Assembly: GCA_028288875.1 (NCBI GenBank)
Contig: JAQGHK010000557.1
Coordinates: 1-10,665 of the forward strand
Direction of reading: 5' to 3'
Length of the DNA stretch: 10,665 nt
Source of the DNA: Phycisphaerales bacterium
GTDB lineage: Bacteria; Planctomycetota; Phycisphaerae; Tepidisphaerales; Tepidisphaeraceae
Under the pieces are notes generated by a model that was not told where the DNA came from, did not search any database, and was given only the letters and a program-made list of their open reading frames with translations. Every line of letters begins with the position of its first letter. Positions within the stretch are counted from its first letter, which is position 1. Of this stretch, positions 1 to 6,816 are shown one piece after another. Both the position numbers and the translations under genes were made by a program.

Positions 1-1
1 C

Positions 2-1033
2 GACGTGCCCGACGCCATCAAAGCCGTCGCCCTCGATGCTATCAAGGCTGGCCACAATCGCTACACGCCCACGCAGGGCATCGCGCCCCTGCGAGAGCGG
101 CTGCGCAAAGATCTCAGCAAGGAATACGGCCGCGACGTTGGCGACATCCTCATCACCCGCGGCGTCAGCGGCGCGCTGATGCTGGCGATCATGGCGGTCG
201 TGAATCCCGGCGACGAGGTCATCTTCCTCGACCCGTACTTCGTGATGTACAAGCATCTGCTGAGCCTGGTCGGCGGCGTGCCGGTGATCGTCGACAGCCA
301 CCCCGATTTCCGCTTTCCCGCCGATAAGGTGGACGCGGCGATCACGCCGAAGACGAAAATCCTGATTCTCAATTCCCCGAGCAACCCCACCGGCACGGTG
401 ATGAGCGCCGACGAAGTGCGCGCCGCCGTCGCGGTGGCAAAGAAGCACGGCATCCTGATCCTCAGCGACGAAATCTACGAGCCGTTCCTGTACGACAAGG
501 CGCTAGGCCTCGGCGACTGGGCACCGGGCAAGGAAGGCGCGCAGGCGCCGCTTTATTCGCCGCTGTCGCTGTACGAGAACACCGTCGTCCTTCGCGGCTT
601 CTCCAAGAGCCACGCCATGACCGGCTGGCGTGTCGGCTACGTTTACGGCCAGCCCGAAGTCGTCGCACAGATGACCAAGCTGCAGCAGTACACGTTTGTC
701 TGCGCTCCGAGCCCCTTCCAGGATGCAGCGCTGGCCGCCATCGACGTGGACATGAGCCAGCACTTCGCCACGTACGCCAAGAAGCGCGACTACGTGTACG
801 ACCGCCTGAAGACGAAGTTCGACGTCGTCCGCCCCGGCGGCGCGTTCTACATCTACCCCAAGGCCCCCGCCGGCCAGACCGCCAGCACGTTTGTGGAAAA
901 GGCGATCGCGAACAATGTGCTGATCATCCCCGGGAACGTGTTCAGCAGCCACGACACGCACTTTCGCATCAGCTACGCCACGACGGACGCGAAGCTGGCG
1001 CAGGGCTGCGATGTGCTGTTGTCGTTGGTGTAA
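2..1033 (+). CDS. Class I/II PLP-dependent aminotransferase (5'-truncated by window edge)
   Basis: This is a fold-type I aminotransferase of the aspartate aminotransferase superfamily, which moves an amino group between an amino acid and a 2-oxo acid using pyridoxal phosphate in the cytoplasm. Numbering from the GTG at position 5, visible landmarks are YTPTQGIAPLRE (20-31), the substrate/cofactor loop NSPSNPTG (123-130), DEIY (155-158, with the Asp that pairs with the PLP ring nitrogen), GFSKSHAMTGWRVGY (198-212, Schiff-base Lys201) and the carboxylate-binding Arg321 in FRISYA. The reading frame is open to the left edge. The first visible residues match the family roughly 35-45 residues into the protein, so the GTG at 5 is probably internal and the true start lies outside. 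The C-terminus is intact. Substrate cannot be decided from sequence; aspartate, aromatic or alanine types are all possible. It converges on the minus-strand rne gene, with a REP-like element and a shared terminator between them. Confidence 0.93.
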   Translation, partial: DVPDAIKAVALDAIKAGHNRYTPTQGIAPLRERLRKDLSKEYGRDVGDILITRGVSGALMLAIMAVVNPGDEVIFLDPYFVMYKHLLSLVGGVPVIVDSHPDFRFPADKVDAAITPKTKILILNSPSNPTGTVMSADEVRAAVAVAKKHGILILSDEIYEPFLYDKALGLGDWAPGKEGAQAPLYSPLSLYENTVVLRGFSKSHAMTGWRVGYVYGQPEVVAQMTKLQQYTFVCAPSPFQDAALAAIDVDMSQHFATYAKKRDYVYDRLKTKFDVVRPGGAFYIYPKAPAGQTASTFVEKAIANNVLIIPGNVFSSHDTHFRISYATTDAKLAQGCDVLLSLV

Positions 1034-1052
1034 GACGTCACCCGCCCACTCC

Positions 1053-1124
1053 TGTAGGGGCGACAAATAGGTCGCCCGCGAGGGCCGATCACGTTCGGCG
1101 GGCGAGACATGTCTCGCCCCTACA
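1053..1124. repeat. REPIN-like element: two inverted GTAG-headed REP palindromes
   Basis: The ends are a perfect 11-bp inverted repeat, TGTAGGGGCGA (1053-1063) against TCGCCCCTACA (1114-1124). Each half is itself a REP-like unit with a GTAG head followed by a hairpin. The left unit (+) is GTAG at 1054-1057 and then stem GGGCGAC (1058-1064), loop AAATAG, stem GTCGCCC (1071-1077). The right unit (-) has its GTAG at 1123-1120 followed by the perfect 20-bp palindrome GGGCGAGACATGTCTCGCCC (1100-1119). A further 8-bp pairing (TCGCCCGC 1072-1079 with GCGGGCGA 1098-1105) and a small CCGA/TCGG hairpin (1085-1098) nest inside. GTAG-headed REPs moved by RAYT (REP-associated tyrosine) transposases are an established class, and two inverted REPs make a REPIN. 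No RAYT gene is in the window, so family membership is inferred. Confidence 0.72.
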
Positions 1125-1177
1125 AAGGATACGCCACTTCGGTCGCACGTGCAGGCATGAACGCTCTTTGACAACAA

Positions 1178-1209
1178 AAAAGCCCCGGCTGCTCGCAGCC
1201 GGGGCTTTT
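1178..1209 (-). terminator. Intrinsic terminator of rne, probably bidirectional
   Basis: A perfect 14-bp stem, AAAAGCCCCGGCTG (1178-1191) with CAGCCGGGGCTTTT (1196-1209), closes a 4-nt loop. Read on the minus strand it lies about 22 nt after the rne stop codon and is followed by a run of six T (complement of 1176-1181) and then GTTGT, which is a classic Rho-independent terminator. Read on the plus strand the stem ends in TTTTGTTTC, so it can also stop transcripts from the aminotransferase gene. This fits a convergent gene pair. Confidence 0.9.
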
Positions 1210-1231
1210 GTTTCAATCACCGCAACAATGA

Positions 1232-4200
1232 TCAATCGTCGTCGTAATCCGGCAGCGCATCCAGATCGACGAACGAGCTCGGCGGCTTCACGTCTTCGCC
1301 GCTGGCGGGCTCGTCATCGACGAGGTGCTTGTCGCTGGAACCCGTCTTGGTGACTTCGGCCCGTTTGATGGGCTTGGTGCTGGACTTGATCACCTTGGGC
1401 GTGCGCGGTGCACGGGCCGGCTTAGCGGCCGGGGCTTCCGCCGCGGCTGGCTGGGCGTGCATCTGGTGATCTGTCGGCGGGGTCAGCTCGGCTTCGCGAG
1501 CCTTAGCCAGCTGGGCTTCCAGCGCGGCGGCTTCGCGATCGAGCTCCTCGTCGTTCGGCAGACCTTCGATCGGCGGCGAACGACGCGGCGCGGCGTTCCC
1601 GCGACCCTTGCCACGCAGCGGCCGACCGCGACGGTCCAACCGTGGTGCTTCACGCGGCTTGGGTACGAAGTTGATGTCGTTGCCGGGCGTTGCATGTTCG
1701 TCCTCGGCCGGATCGGCACCGCCCTGCTGACCGCTGTCCTGACGCGAGGCCTCGCGGGCAAGGTGCGACAGGTCGGCCGGGCTGCTGCCGCGACGGCTGC
1801 CGGGAGGGCCACCACCGCCCTGGCGTCCGCCTTGGCCACGACCACGATCGTTGCCGCGATAGCCCTGCTGCCCGCCACGGAAATCGCCGGGCTGCCGGCG
1901 ACGCGGGTCGTCATTGCGAACCTGCTGGCCGTTGCCCTGCTGGCGATCGCCTTGCTGGCGGCCGCCCTGATTGCGATCACCCTGTTGGCGGTCGCCTTGC
2001 GGACGATCTCCTTGGGGACGGTCACCTTGCTGACGGTCCTGGCGGTCATTCGGCCGCCGATCGCCCTGCTGGCGGTTGTCTTGTTGACGATTCTCGGGCG
2101 GACGTTCGCCCTCGACGCCGGCGTGGGGCTGTTCGCCTTCGGGGCGATCGCCTTGCGGCGGGCCGCCTTCGGGATTGCCTTCGCCGTTGCGACCGCGGCC
2201 GCGACGACCACGACGCCGACGCCGACGCCGGCCGCCTTCGCGCGGCTGGCCGTCCTCCCCGTTGCCTTCGCCGCGCGGGCCGTTGTTGGCGTTCTCGCCA
2301 CCTTCGCCGCCGGCTTCATTGCTGAAGAGGTCGCCGGTGTCTTCGCCAGCGCCTTCGCCACGTTCGTCGCGAGCACCTTCGGCTTGGCCGTCGATGTCAT
2401 CGCCTTCAAATTCCTCGGCGTCACCGACTTCGGCGCTTTCCGGGCGTTCTTCGTCAACCGGACGCGGGGTCGCGGGCGGTGCATCGGCAGGACGCTCGTA
2501 ACGATCACGCCGCGGACGATCGCCACGATTGGCGTCGTCGCGATTGCGGCTATCCGGGCCGCGATTGTCGGGACCGCGGTTATCACGGTTCCGATCGCCA
2601 CCCCGGCCGCGATCACGGCCACGGTTGCGATCACGGTTGTTGCCGCCGGGGCGACGGTCGCGATTTTCGCTTGGGTCGAAGAAGCCGCCCGGCGCGTTGC
2701 CGGGCAGTTCGTCGCCGCCTTCATCAACGTCGACGACACTGGCTTCGTCGTCGTTGCCGGTCTGTTCGACGGCCTCGCCGGCTTCGGCCTCGGCGGCCTT
2801 AAGCGCCGCCGCCTTGCCGCGTCCGCGACCCGCTGCCTTGGGAGCAGGTGCTGCGGGCTCTTCGCTGAAGAGCTCTTCGGCATCGACCGAATCGTCCTCG
2901 CGCTTGTCGTGCTTGGGCTTGGGCTGTTCGTTGCGACGATCATCCCGACGACCGCGGCCACCACGTTCGCCGCCGCCCTCGCGACGCTGATTGTGCTGGT
3001 GCGTGGCCGGCAGTTCCATGCCGAGTTCGGCGATGTAGATGTAGCCGTCGCGAGCGTCGTACAGCTCGAACTTCATCGCATCCATCGACATTTCGGCATC
3101 GGTGGCGATGGAGACGCGTTTCTCAATGTCCTGCTCCAGTTTCGCGATTTCGTACCGCTTGCGGTTCTGCAGGAACAGAGCGACGTCCGGATTGACGGTC
3201 AGCGTCAGCCGAACGACGGCCGCGTCGTTCAGGCCGATGCGGATCTTGCGCATGACGTCGAGGGCCATGGATTCCGGCGTCTTGACCATGCCCTGGCCCC
3301 CGCAGGCTTCGCAGTCGTGATAGATGGCCTTCCGCAGGCTCGGCCGCATGCGCTGACGGGTCATCTCAACGATGCCGAACTGGCTCATCCGCAGCATGCG
3401 GGTCTTGGCGCGGTCTTTCTTCAGATTCTCGAACAGGCGCTCTTCCAACTCACGGCGATGACGCTCAAACCGCAGATCGATAAAGTCGCAGATGATCACG
3501 CCGCCCATGTCGCGCAGGCGCAGCTGGCGTGGGATTTCGTCGGCGGCTTCCATGTCGGTCTTGAAGGCCGTCATTTCGGCATCGCTGTGTTCGCGGAACT
3601 TGCCGCTGTTCACATCGATCGCCACAACGGCTTCGGTCTGATCAATGATCAGCGAACCTCCGCTCGGCAGCGGCACGCGGCGGCTGTACATCGACTCGAC
3701 GACTTCTTCCAACTGGTACTTGTGGAACAACGGGAGCTGCTCTTCGTACAGCTCCACCTTGTTCTTGGTGCGCGGCATCGCGAGCTTGATGAAGTCCTTG
3801 ATCTTCTTGGCCGTCTCTTTGTCGTCGACGATGATGCTGTCAACGTCGCTGGTGAACACGTCGCGCACGGTGCGCGTGATGAGGTCACCTTCGGTGTAGA
3901 GTTCGACCGGCGGCTTGTCCTTGTCGATCTGCTTCTTGAGCTGATCCCACAGGCGGGCGAGGTACTTCAGATCCTTTTCGATCTCCAGCTTGCTCTTGCC
4001 GATGCCGGCGGTGCGAATGATGAAGCCGCAGTCCTTCGGCGGCGTGAGGCCGTCGAGGATCTTGCGCAGGCGGGTGCGTTCGGCTTCGTCTTCGATCTTC
4101 TTCGACACGCCCATCTTGGCCATGCCGGGCATCATCACCAGCACGCGGCCGGGGACGCTGAGGTAGGTGCTGAGCGTCGGGCCCTTCGTGCCGATGCCTT

Positions 4201-4561
4201 CCTTGATGATCTGGACAACGATCTCGTCGCCCTTGCGGAGGCACTGCTGAATCGGCGGACGGTCGCGGCGGCCGAGTTTCTGGCCGACCTTTTCGGCCGG
4301 GCCGTGATCGCCCTTTTTGCCGCCGAAGTAGGTGGGCATCAGGTCGGAGATGTGCAGGAAGCCGTTCCGGCCGATGCCGAAATCCACAAAGGCGGCCTGG
4401 ATGCTCGGCTCGACGTTGGTGACTTTGCCCTTGTAAATGTTGCCCACGTGCGACGTGTTGCTCGTGCGCTCCATGTAAAGCTCTTCGAGCTTGTTGTTCT
4501 CGAGCAGCGCGATGCGGCATTCCTCGCCGGCGCTGACGTTGATGAGCATTTCTTTTGCCAT
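1232..4561 (-). CDS. rne: Rne/Rng family endoribonuclease (RNase E) with giant low-complexity tail
   Basis: This endoribonuclease cuts single-stranded AU-rich RNA and normally leads mRNA decay and rRNA/tRNA processing. Residues 1-520 are the catalytic part. It has an S1 RNA-binding domain from about residue 35 (VGNIYKGKVTNVEPSIQAAF), interrupted by a basic insertion at about 78-108, then the 5'-sensor motif RTAGIGKS (183-190; E. coli Arg169/Thr170). The DNase I-like catalytic region carries the Mg-binding aspartates D315 (AIDVNSG) and D359 (CDFIDL), and CEAC (417-420) is the Zn-link. Residues 521-1109 appear disordered: alternating acidic, Ala/Lys-rich and Arg/Gly/Gln/Asp blocks, a seven-Arg run near 778, and an acidic end. 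Such tails scaffold degradosome partners and bind RNA in known RNase E proteins; partners here are unknown. The ATG at 4561 has no strong Shine-Dalgarno sequence. ATG at residue 5 is an alternative. It follows ptsI by 78 nt. Confidence 0.95.
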   Translation of the reverse strand: MAKEMLINVSAGEECRIALLENNKLEELYMERTSNTSHVGNIYKGKVTNVEPSIQAAFVDFGIGRNGFLHISDLMPTYFGGKKGDHGPAEKVGQKLGRRDRPPIQQCLRKGDEIVVQIIKEGIGTKGPTLSTYLSVPGRVLVMMPGMAKMGVSKKIEDEAERTRLRKILDGLTPPKDCGFIIRTAGIGKSKLEIEKDLKYLARLWDQLKKQIDKDKPPVELYTEGDLITRTVRDVFTSDVDSIIVDDKETAKKIKDFIKLAMPRTKNKVELYEEQLPLFHKYQLEEVVESMYSRRVPLPSGGSLIIDQTEAVVAIDVNSGKFREHSDAEMTAFKTDMEAADEIPRQLRLRDMGGVIICDFIDLRFERHRRELEERLFENLKKDRAKTRMLRMSQFGIVEMTRQRMRPSLRKAIYHDCEACGGQGMVKTPESMALDVMRKIRIGLNDAAVVRLTLTVNPDVALFLQNRKRYEIAKLEQDIEKRVSIATDAEMSMDAMKFELYDARDGYIYIAELGMELPATHQHNQRREGGGERGGRGRRDDRRNEQPKPKHDKREDDSVDAEELFSEEPAAPAPKAAGRGRGKAAALKAAEAEAGEAVEQTGNDDEASVVDVDEGGDELPGNAPGGFFDPSENRDRRPGGNNRDRNRGRDRGRGGDRNRDNRGPDNRGPDSRNRDDANRGDRPRRDRYERPADAPPATPRPVDEERPESAEVGDAEEFEGDDIDGQAEGARDERGEGAGEDTGDLFSNEAGGEGGENANNGPRGEGNGEDGQPREGGRRRRRRRGRRGRGRNGEGNPEGGPPQGDRPEGEQPHAGVEGERPPENRQQDNRQQGDRRPNDRQDRQQGDRPQGDRPQGDRQQGDRNQGGRQQGDRQQGNGQQVRNDDPRRRQPGDFRGGQQGYRGNDRGRGQGGRQGGGGPPGSRRGSSPADLSHLAREASRQDSGQQGGADPAEDEHATPGNDINFVPKPREAPRLDRRGRPLRGKGRGNAAPRRSPPIEGLPNDEELDREAAALEAQLAKAREAELTPPTDHQMHAQPAAAEAPAAKPARAPRTPKVIKSSTKPIKRAEVTKTGSSDKHLVDDEPASGEDVKPPSSFVDLDALPDYDDD
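1922..2089 (-). repeat. 15-bp tandem coding repeat in rne, (Q/P)QGDR units
   Basis: Residues 825-880 of the RNase E tail are built from about ten degenerate five-residue units related to QQGDR (for example QQGDR, PQGDR, NQGGR, RPNDR). In the DNA this is a degenerate 15-bp tandem array with recognisable units such as ttgctggcggccgcc on the plus strand. The units vary at third positions and also at coding positions, so this is an ageing repeat rather than a fresh expansion. The Arg plus Gln/Gly/Asp composition suggests flexible RNA binding. In-frame unit changes would alter tail length without a frameshift. Confidence 0.8.
2492..2662 (-). repeat. Arg/Asp/Asn/Gly-rich low-complexity block in rne
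   Basis: Residues 634-690 of RNase E are dominated by Arg, Asp, Asn and Gly (NRDRNRGRDRGRGGDRNRDN and similar, with NRGPD in tandem near 661-670). It lies between an acidic stretch before it (about 603-630) and another after it (about 703-770). Alternating positive and negative blocks are typical of RNA-binding, condensate-forming tails; that role is inferred here from composition alone. Confidence 0.65.
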
Positions 4562-4612
4562 TGCGAAACTGCGGGCGTCTGGCTGCAGGCGGCGGACGGC
4601 AAAACTGCCATC
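4553..4612 (-). promoter_or_regulatory. rne leader: hairpin whose 3' arm can also pair with the rne start codon
   Basis: In the ptsI-rne gap the transcript can form a 7-bp hairpin, GATGGCA (4612-4606) with TGCCGTC (4601-4595), one G-U pair and a 4-nt loop. The segment TTTTGCCGT inside it (complement of 4596-4604) can instead pair over 9 nt, with one G-U, with ATGGCAAAA, which is the rne start codon and the following two codons (complement of 4553-4561). The two pairings are mutually exclusive. E. coli RNase E is known to autoregulate through its 5' UTR by a different structure, so a control role here is plausible but unproven. Confidence 0.35.
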
Positions 4613-4639
4613 GGCTCGTCGGCTGCGGCGCCGGCTCCT

Positions 4640-6379
4640 CTAAAAAGCCTCGGGAATAATCTTTCGCGTTTCCTCGCGCAGGTAGTGAACCACCTGGCGT
4701 TCGGAATCGAAACTCATGACCTTGCGCGCCACCTGGCGCGCGTGTTCGGTGGTCGTGCTGCGGATGATCTTTTTGACCTCCGGCACGTCAGGGCCGTTCA
4801 TCGAAAACGTGTTGAGCCCCAGCCCCAGGAGCAACAACGTATACAGGGGTTCGCCGGCCATTTCGCCGCAAACAGAAACGCCAATGCCTTGGCGGTTCGC
4901 GGCGCGAATGACATCGCGAATAAGAGACAGTACGGCGGGATGTGCGGGCGTGAACAGGCCGGCGACGCGCTCGTTCGTGCGGTCGACGGCCAGCGTGTAT
5001 TGGATCAGATCGTTCGTGCCGATCGAAAAGAAGGCGACTTCGCGGGCGAAGTTACTGGCGAGCAATGCCGCCGACGGCACTTCCACCATCATGCCGACGG
5101 GGACATCGCCCTTGAAGCTGGCGCCTTCGTCCTCGAGTTCTTCGATGACGTCGTTAAGCACCATGCGGGCCTGCCGCAGTTCCATGATCGTGCTGATCAT
5201 CGGGAACATGATGCGGACGTCGCCGTGCACGGCGGCGCGGAGGATGGCCCGCAACTGGGCCTTGAACATCGGCAGGTTGTGCAGGCACATGCGAATGCTG
5301 CGGTCGCCGAGGAATGGGTTGGCCTCTTTGCTCGGGCCTTTGCCGAAGATGTATTTGTCGGCGCCCAAATCAAGCGTGCGAATGACCAGCGGGCGACCAT
5401 CCAACCGCCGCACGGCGTCGGCGTAGGCGAGGTAGTGATCCTCTTCGGTCGGCTCGATCACACTGGCCATGTAAAGGAACTCGGTGCGGTACAGACCGAT
5501 GCCCTTAGCGCCGCGGTCCAGTGCGTCGTTGATCTCGGCGGGGAACTCGATGTTCGCCATCAGCGTGACGGCGTGTCCATCGGTCGTCACGGCCGGGAGG
5601 TCTTTGAGGGTGGCGAGCTCTTTTTCGAACTCGATATACTGGCGGACATATTCCTCGTGCTCGGTCAGCTGATCGGCATCCGGATCGACAATGACGACAC
5701 CGCGCGTGCCGTCGATGATCACCAGATCGCCGCCGCTGATGGCGCTGCTGACATTGCCCAGGCCGACAACGGCGGGAATGCCCATGGCCCGGGCGACGAT
5801 GGCCGTGTGGCTGGTGCGGCCGCCGACGTCGCAGGCGAAGCCTTTGACGCGATTCTTATCCAACGCTGCCGTCTGCGACGGCAGCAAGTCGTGGGCGATC
5901 ACGCAGACGTTCTGCTGTAGATTCAACAGGCCTTCATGGGCATTGCCAATGAGCGTCCGCAGCACTCGTTTTTCGATGTCGTAGACGTCTTTGACACGGT
6001 CGGCGAGGTACGAATCCTTCATCGCCAGGAACGTGCCGGCCAGCTTCTTCATCGCCACGCTGACGGCGTACTCAGCGTTGGTGTGCGAAGTCTGAATTTC
6101 CTTGAGGACGCTGTTGAGAAGCGTTTTATCCTTCAGGAGGCCGGCGTGAAAATCGAAAATGCTGGCGATATCGTTGCCGTGCTCGGCCTTGAGCTCGGCG
6201 CGGAAAACATTGAGATCGTCGGTCGCTTTAGTAAAGGCCTCGCGGAGGCGTGCTACCTCCTTATCGACGCTGTTGACGTCGACCAGGCGGCGAGGAATGA
6301 CAAGGTCTTCGGCGTCCAGAACCACGGCGGGGCAAATGACCACGCCGGGGGACACGCCGATCCCCTTCATAATTTCCAT
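4640..6379 (-). CDS. ptsI: PTS enzyme I (phosphoenolpyruvate-protein phosphotransferase)
   Basis: Enzyme I autophosphorylates from phosphoenolpyruvate and passes the phosphate to HPr, the first step of the phosphotransferase system in the cytosol. At 579 residues it matches the usual length (E. coli 575). The order is an N-terminal GIGVSPG entry, an HPr-binding helical region (about 30-140), the phosphohistidine domain with GGRTSHTAIVARAMGIPAV (active His191), and a C-terminal PEP-binding TIM barrel. The barrel carries GLYRTEFLYM (295-304), DLGADK (337-342), GDRSIR (358-363), MVEVPSAA (431-438), SIGTNDLIQYTLAVDR (452-467) and VCGEMAG (503-509, catalytic Cys504). No GAF domain precedes it, so it is a plain EI and not EI-Ntr (PtsP). 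The start is either ATG at 6379 or ATG at 6370 (residue 4); the second gives MKGIGVSPG and has a weak GGA upstream. It follows ptsH after 101 nt that hold a large hairpin. Confidence 0.96.
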   Translation of the reverse strand: MEIMKGIGVSPGVVICPAVVLDAEDLVIPRRLVDVNSVDKEVARLREAFTKATDDLNVFRAELKAEHGNDIASIFDFHAGLLKDKTLLNSVLKEIQTSHTNAEYAVSVAMKKLAGTFLAMKDSYLADRVKDVYDIEKRVLRTLIGNAHEGLLNLQQNVCVIAHDLLPSQTAALDKNRVKGFACDVGGRTSHTAIVARAMGIPAVVGLGNVSSAISGGDLVIIDGTRGVVIVDPDADQLTEHEEYVRQYIEFEKELATLKDLPAVTTDGHAVTLMANIEFPAEINDALDRGAKGIGLYRTEFLYMASVIEPTEEDHYLAYADAVRRLDGRPLVIRTLDLGADKYIFGKGPSKEANPFLGDRSIRMCLHNLPMFKAQLRAILRAAVHGDVRIMFPMISTIMELRQARMVLNDVIEELEDEGASFKGDVPVGMMVEVPSAALLASNFAREVAFFSIGTNDLIQYTLAVDRTNERVAGLFTPAHPAVLSLIRDVIRAANRQGIGVSVCGEMAGEPLYTLLLLGLGLNTFSMNGPDVPEVKKIIRSTTTEHARQVARKVMSFDSERQVVHYLREETRKIIPEAF

Positions 6380-6393
6380 CTTCGTGGGGTCTG

Positions 6394-6471
6394 GGGCCTA
6401 CGGCTTAGGACTGGTGCACGGCAAAACGATGTTTTGCGCTCCACCAACCCTAAGCCCCAAGCCCTAGGCCC
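6394..6471. repeat. 78-nt imperfect palindrome between ptsH and ptsI
   Basis: The ptsH-ptsI gap is largely one nested palindrome. The outer stem is GGGCCTA (6394-6400) with TAGGCCC (6465-6471). The next is GGCTTAGG (6402-6409) with CCTAAGCC (6449-6456), then TGGTG (6412-6416) with CACCA (6442-6446), then GCAAAAC (6421-6427) with GTTTTGC (6431-6437) around a 3-nt loop. All pair perfectly, with short internal loops between them. No T-run follows on the minus strand, so it is not a standard terminator. It may be a mobile palindromic repeat, an RNA stability or processing element, or a partial attenuator that sets the HPr:EI ratio. Confidence 0.65.
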
Positions 6472-6480
6472 GCTCTCCCT

Positions 6481-6816
6481 TTATTCATCCTCGCCGAACT
6501 TATCGTCGACGAGCTTGGCTAACTGTTCCACTGCGGCCGCGGCGTCTTCGCCGCTGGCCGTGACATGTAATTTCGTGCCTTGGGTGGCTTCGAGCGTGAT
6601 CATCTGCATCACGCTTTTTCCATCGACGGTCACGGCCTCGTCGACGCCGTCGGCCAGAGGCTTCTCGACGGTAATTTCACTGGTGAACTGGTTCGCGAGG
6701 TCGACGAATTGCATCGCCGGCCGTGCGTGCAGGCCGAGGTGATTCTGGATGACGATGTCTCGCGTAACAACGCTCATTGTCGAAGGGCCCGCGGGGCTGT
6801 ACGGCTCGGAATTCAT
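6481..6816 (-). CDS. ptsH: HPr phosphocarrier protein
   Basis: HPr shuttles phosphate from enzyme I to EIIA proteins. From the ATG at 6816 the protein has 111 residues. NHLGLHARPAMQFV (26-39) holds the active His30, and VDGKSVMQMITLEA (64-77) holds Ser68, the position equivalent to regulatory Ser46 phosphorylated by HPr kinase in many bacteria. Compared with E. coli HPr there are about seven extra, mostly acidic residues (around 51-62) between the His and Ser sites. The ATG at 6816 overlaps the stop of the upstream EIIA gene as ATGA, suggesting translational coupling. This start gives a 13-residue extension over a normal HPr N-terminus. The alternative ATG at 6777 (residue 14) gives a more typical 98-residue protein but has no Shine-Dalgarno sequence. 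Confidence 0.94.
   Translation of the reverse strand: MNSEPYSPAGPSTMSVVTRDIVIQNHLGLHARPAMQFVDLANQFTSEITVEKPLADGVDEAVTVDGKSVMQMITLEATQGTKLHVTASGEDAAAAVEQLAKLVDDKFGEDE

Noticed and set aside
901..909. GCGATCGC octamers (here and at a few other places) as HIP1-like repeats
   Set aside because: They are few, lie inside coding sequence and are expected in GC-rich DNA with frequent GATCGC codon pairs. No enrichment can be claimed from this window.
503..1216. A 237-codon minus-strand frame over the aminotransferase
   Set aside because: It lies antisense to PLP-binding motifs of a clear aminotransferase and runs through the REP-like element and into the terminator. No family resemblance.
1922..2089. 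A regularly spaced repeat that could suggest a CRISPR array
   Set aside because: The period is 15 bp with no unique spacers, and it encodes QQGDR repeats in frame with RNase E.
1483..2964. A 493-codon minus-strand frame inside the rne tail
   Set aside because: It is a frame-shifted reading of the low-complexity RNase E tail, giving Ala/Arg/Thr-rich sequence without any domain. The rne frame is uninterrupted and has recognised motifs before it.
4339..4611. A 90-codon minus-strand frame starting in the rne leader
   Set aside because: It overlaps the rne S1 domain in another frame, its ATG is about 23 nt from the nearest AGGAG, and the product is low-complexity Ser/Ala/Arg.
1325..5920. A 1531-codon open frame on the plus strand, antisense to rne and ptsI
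   Set aside because: Its frame mirrors the codon positions of the strongly supported minus-strand genes. GC-rich codon bias removes stop codons from that antisense frame. The translation is Ala/Val/Asp/Arg-rich with no recognisable domain and crosses two genes.
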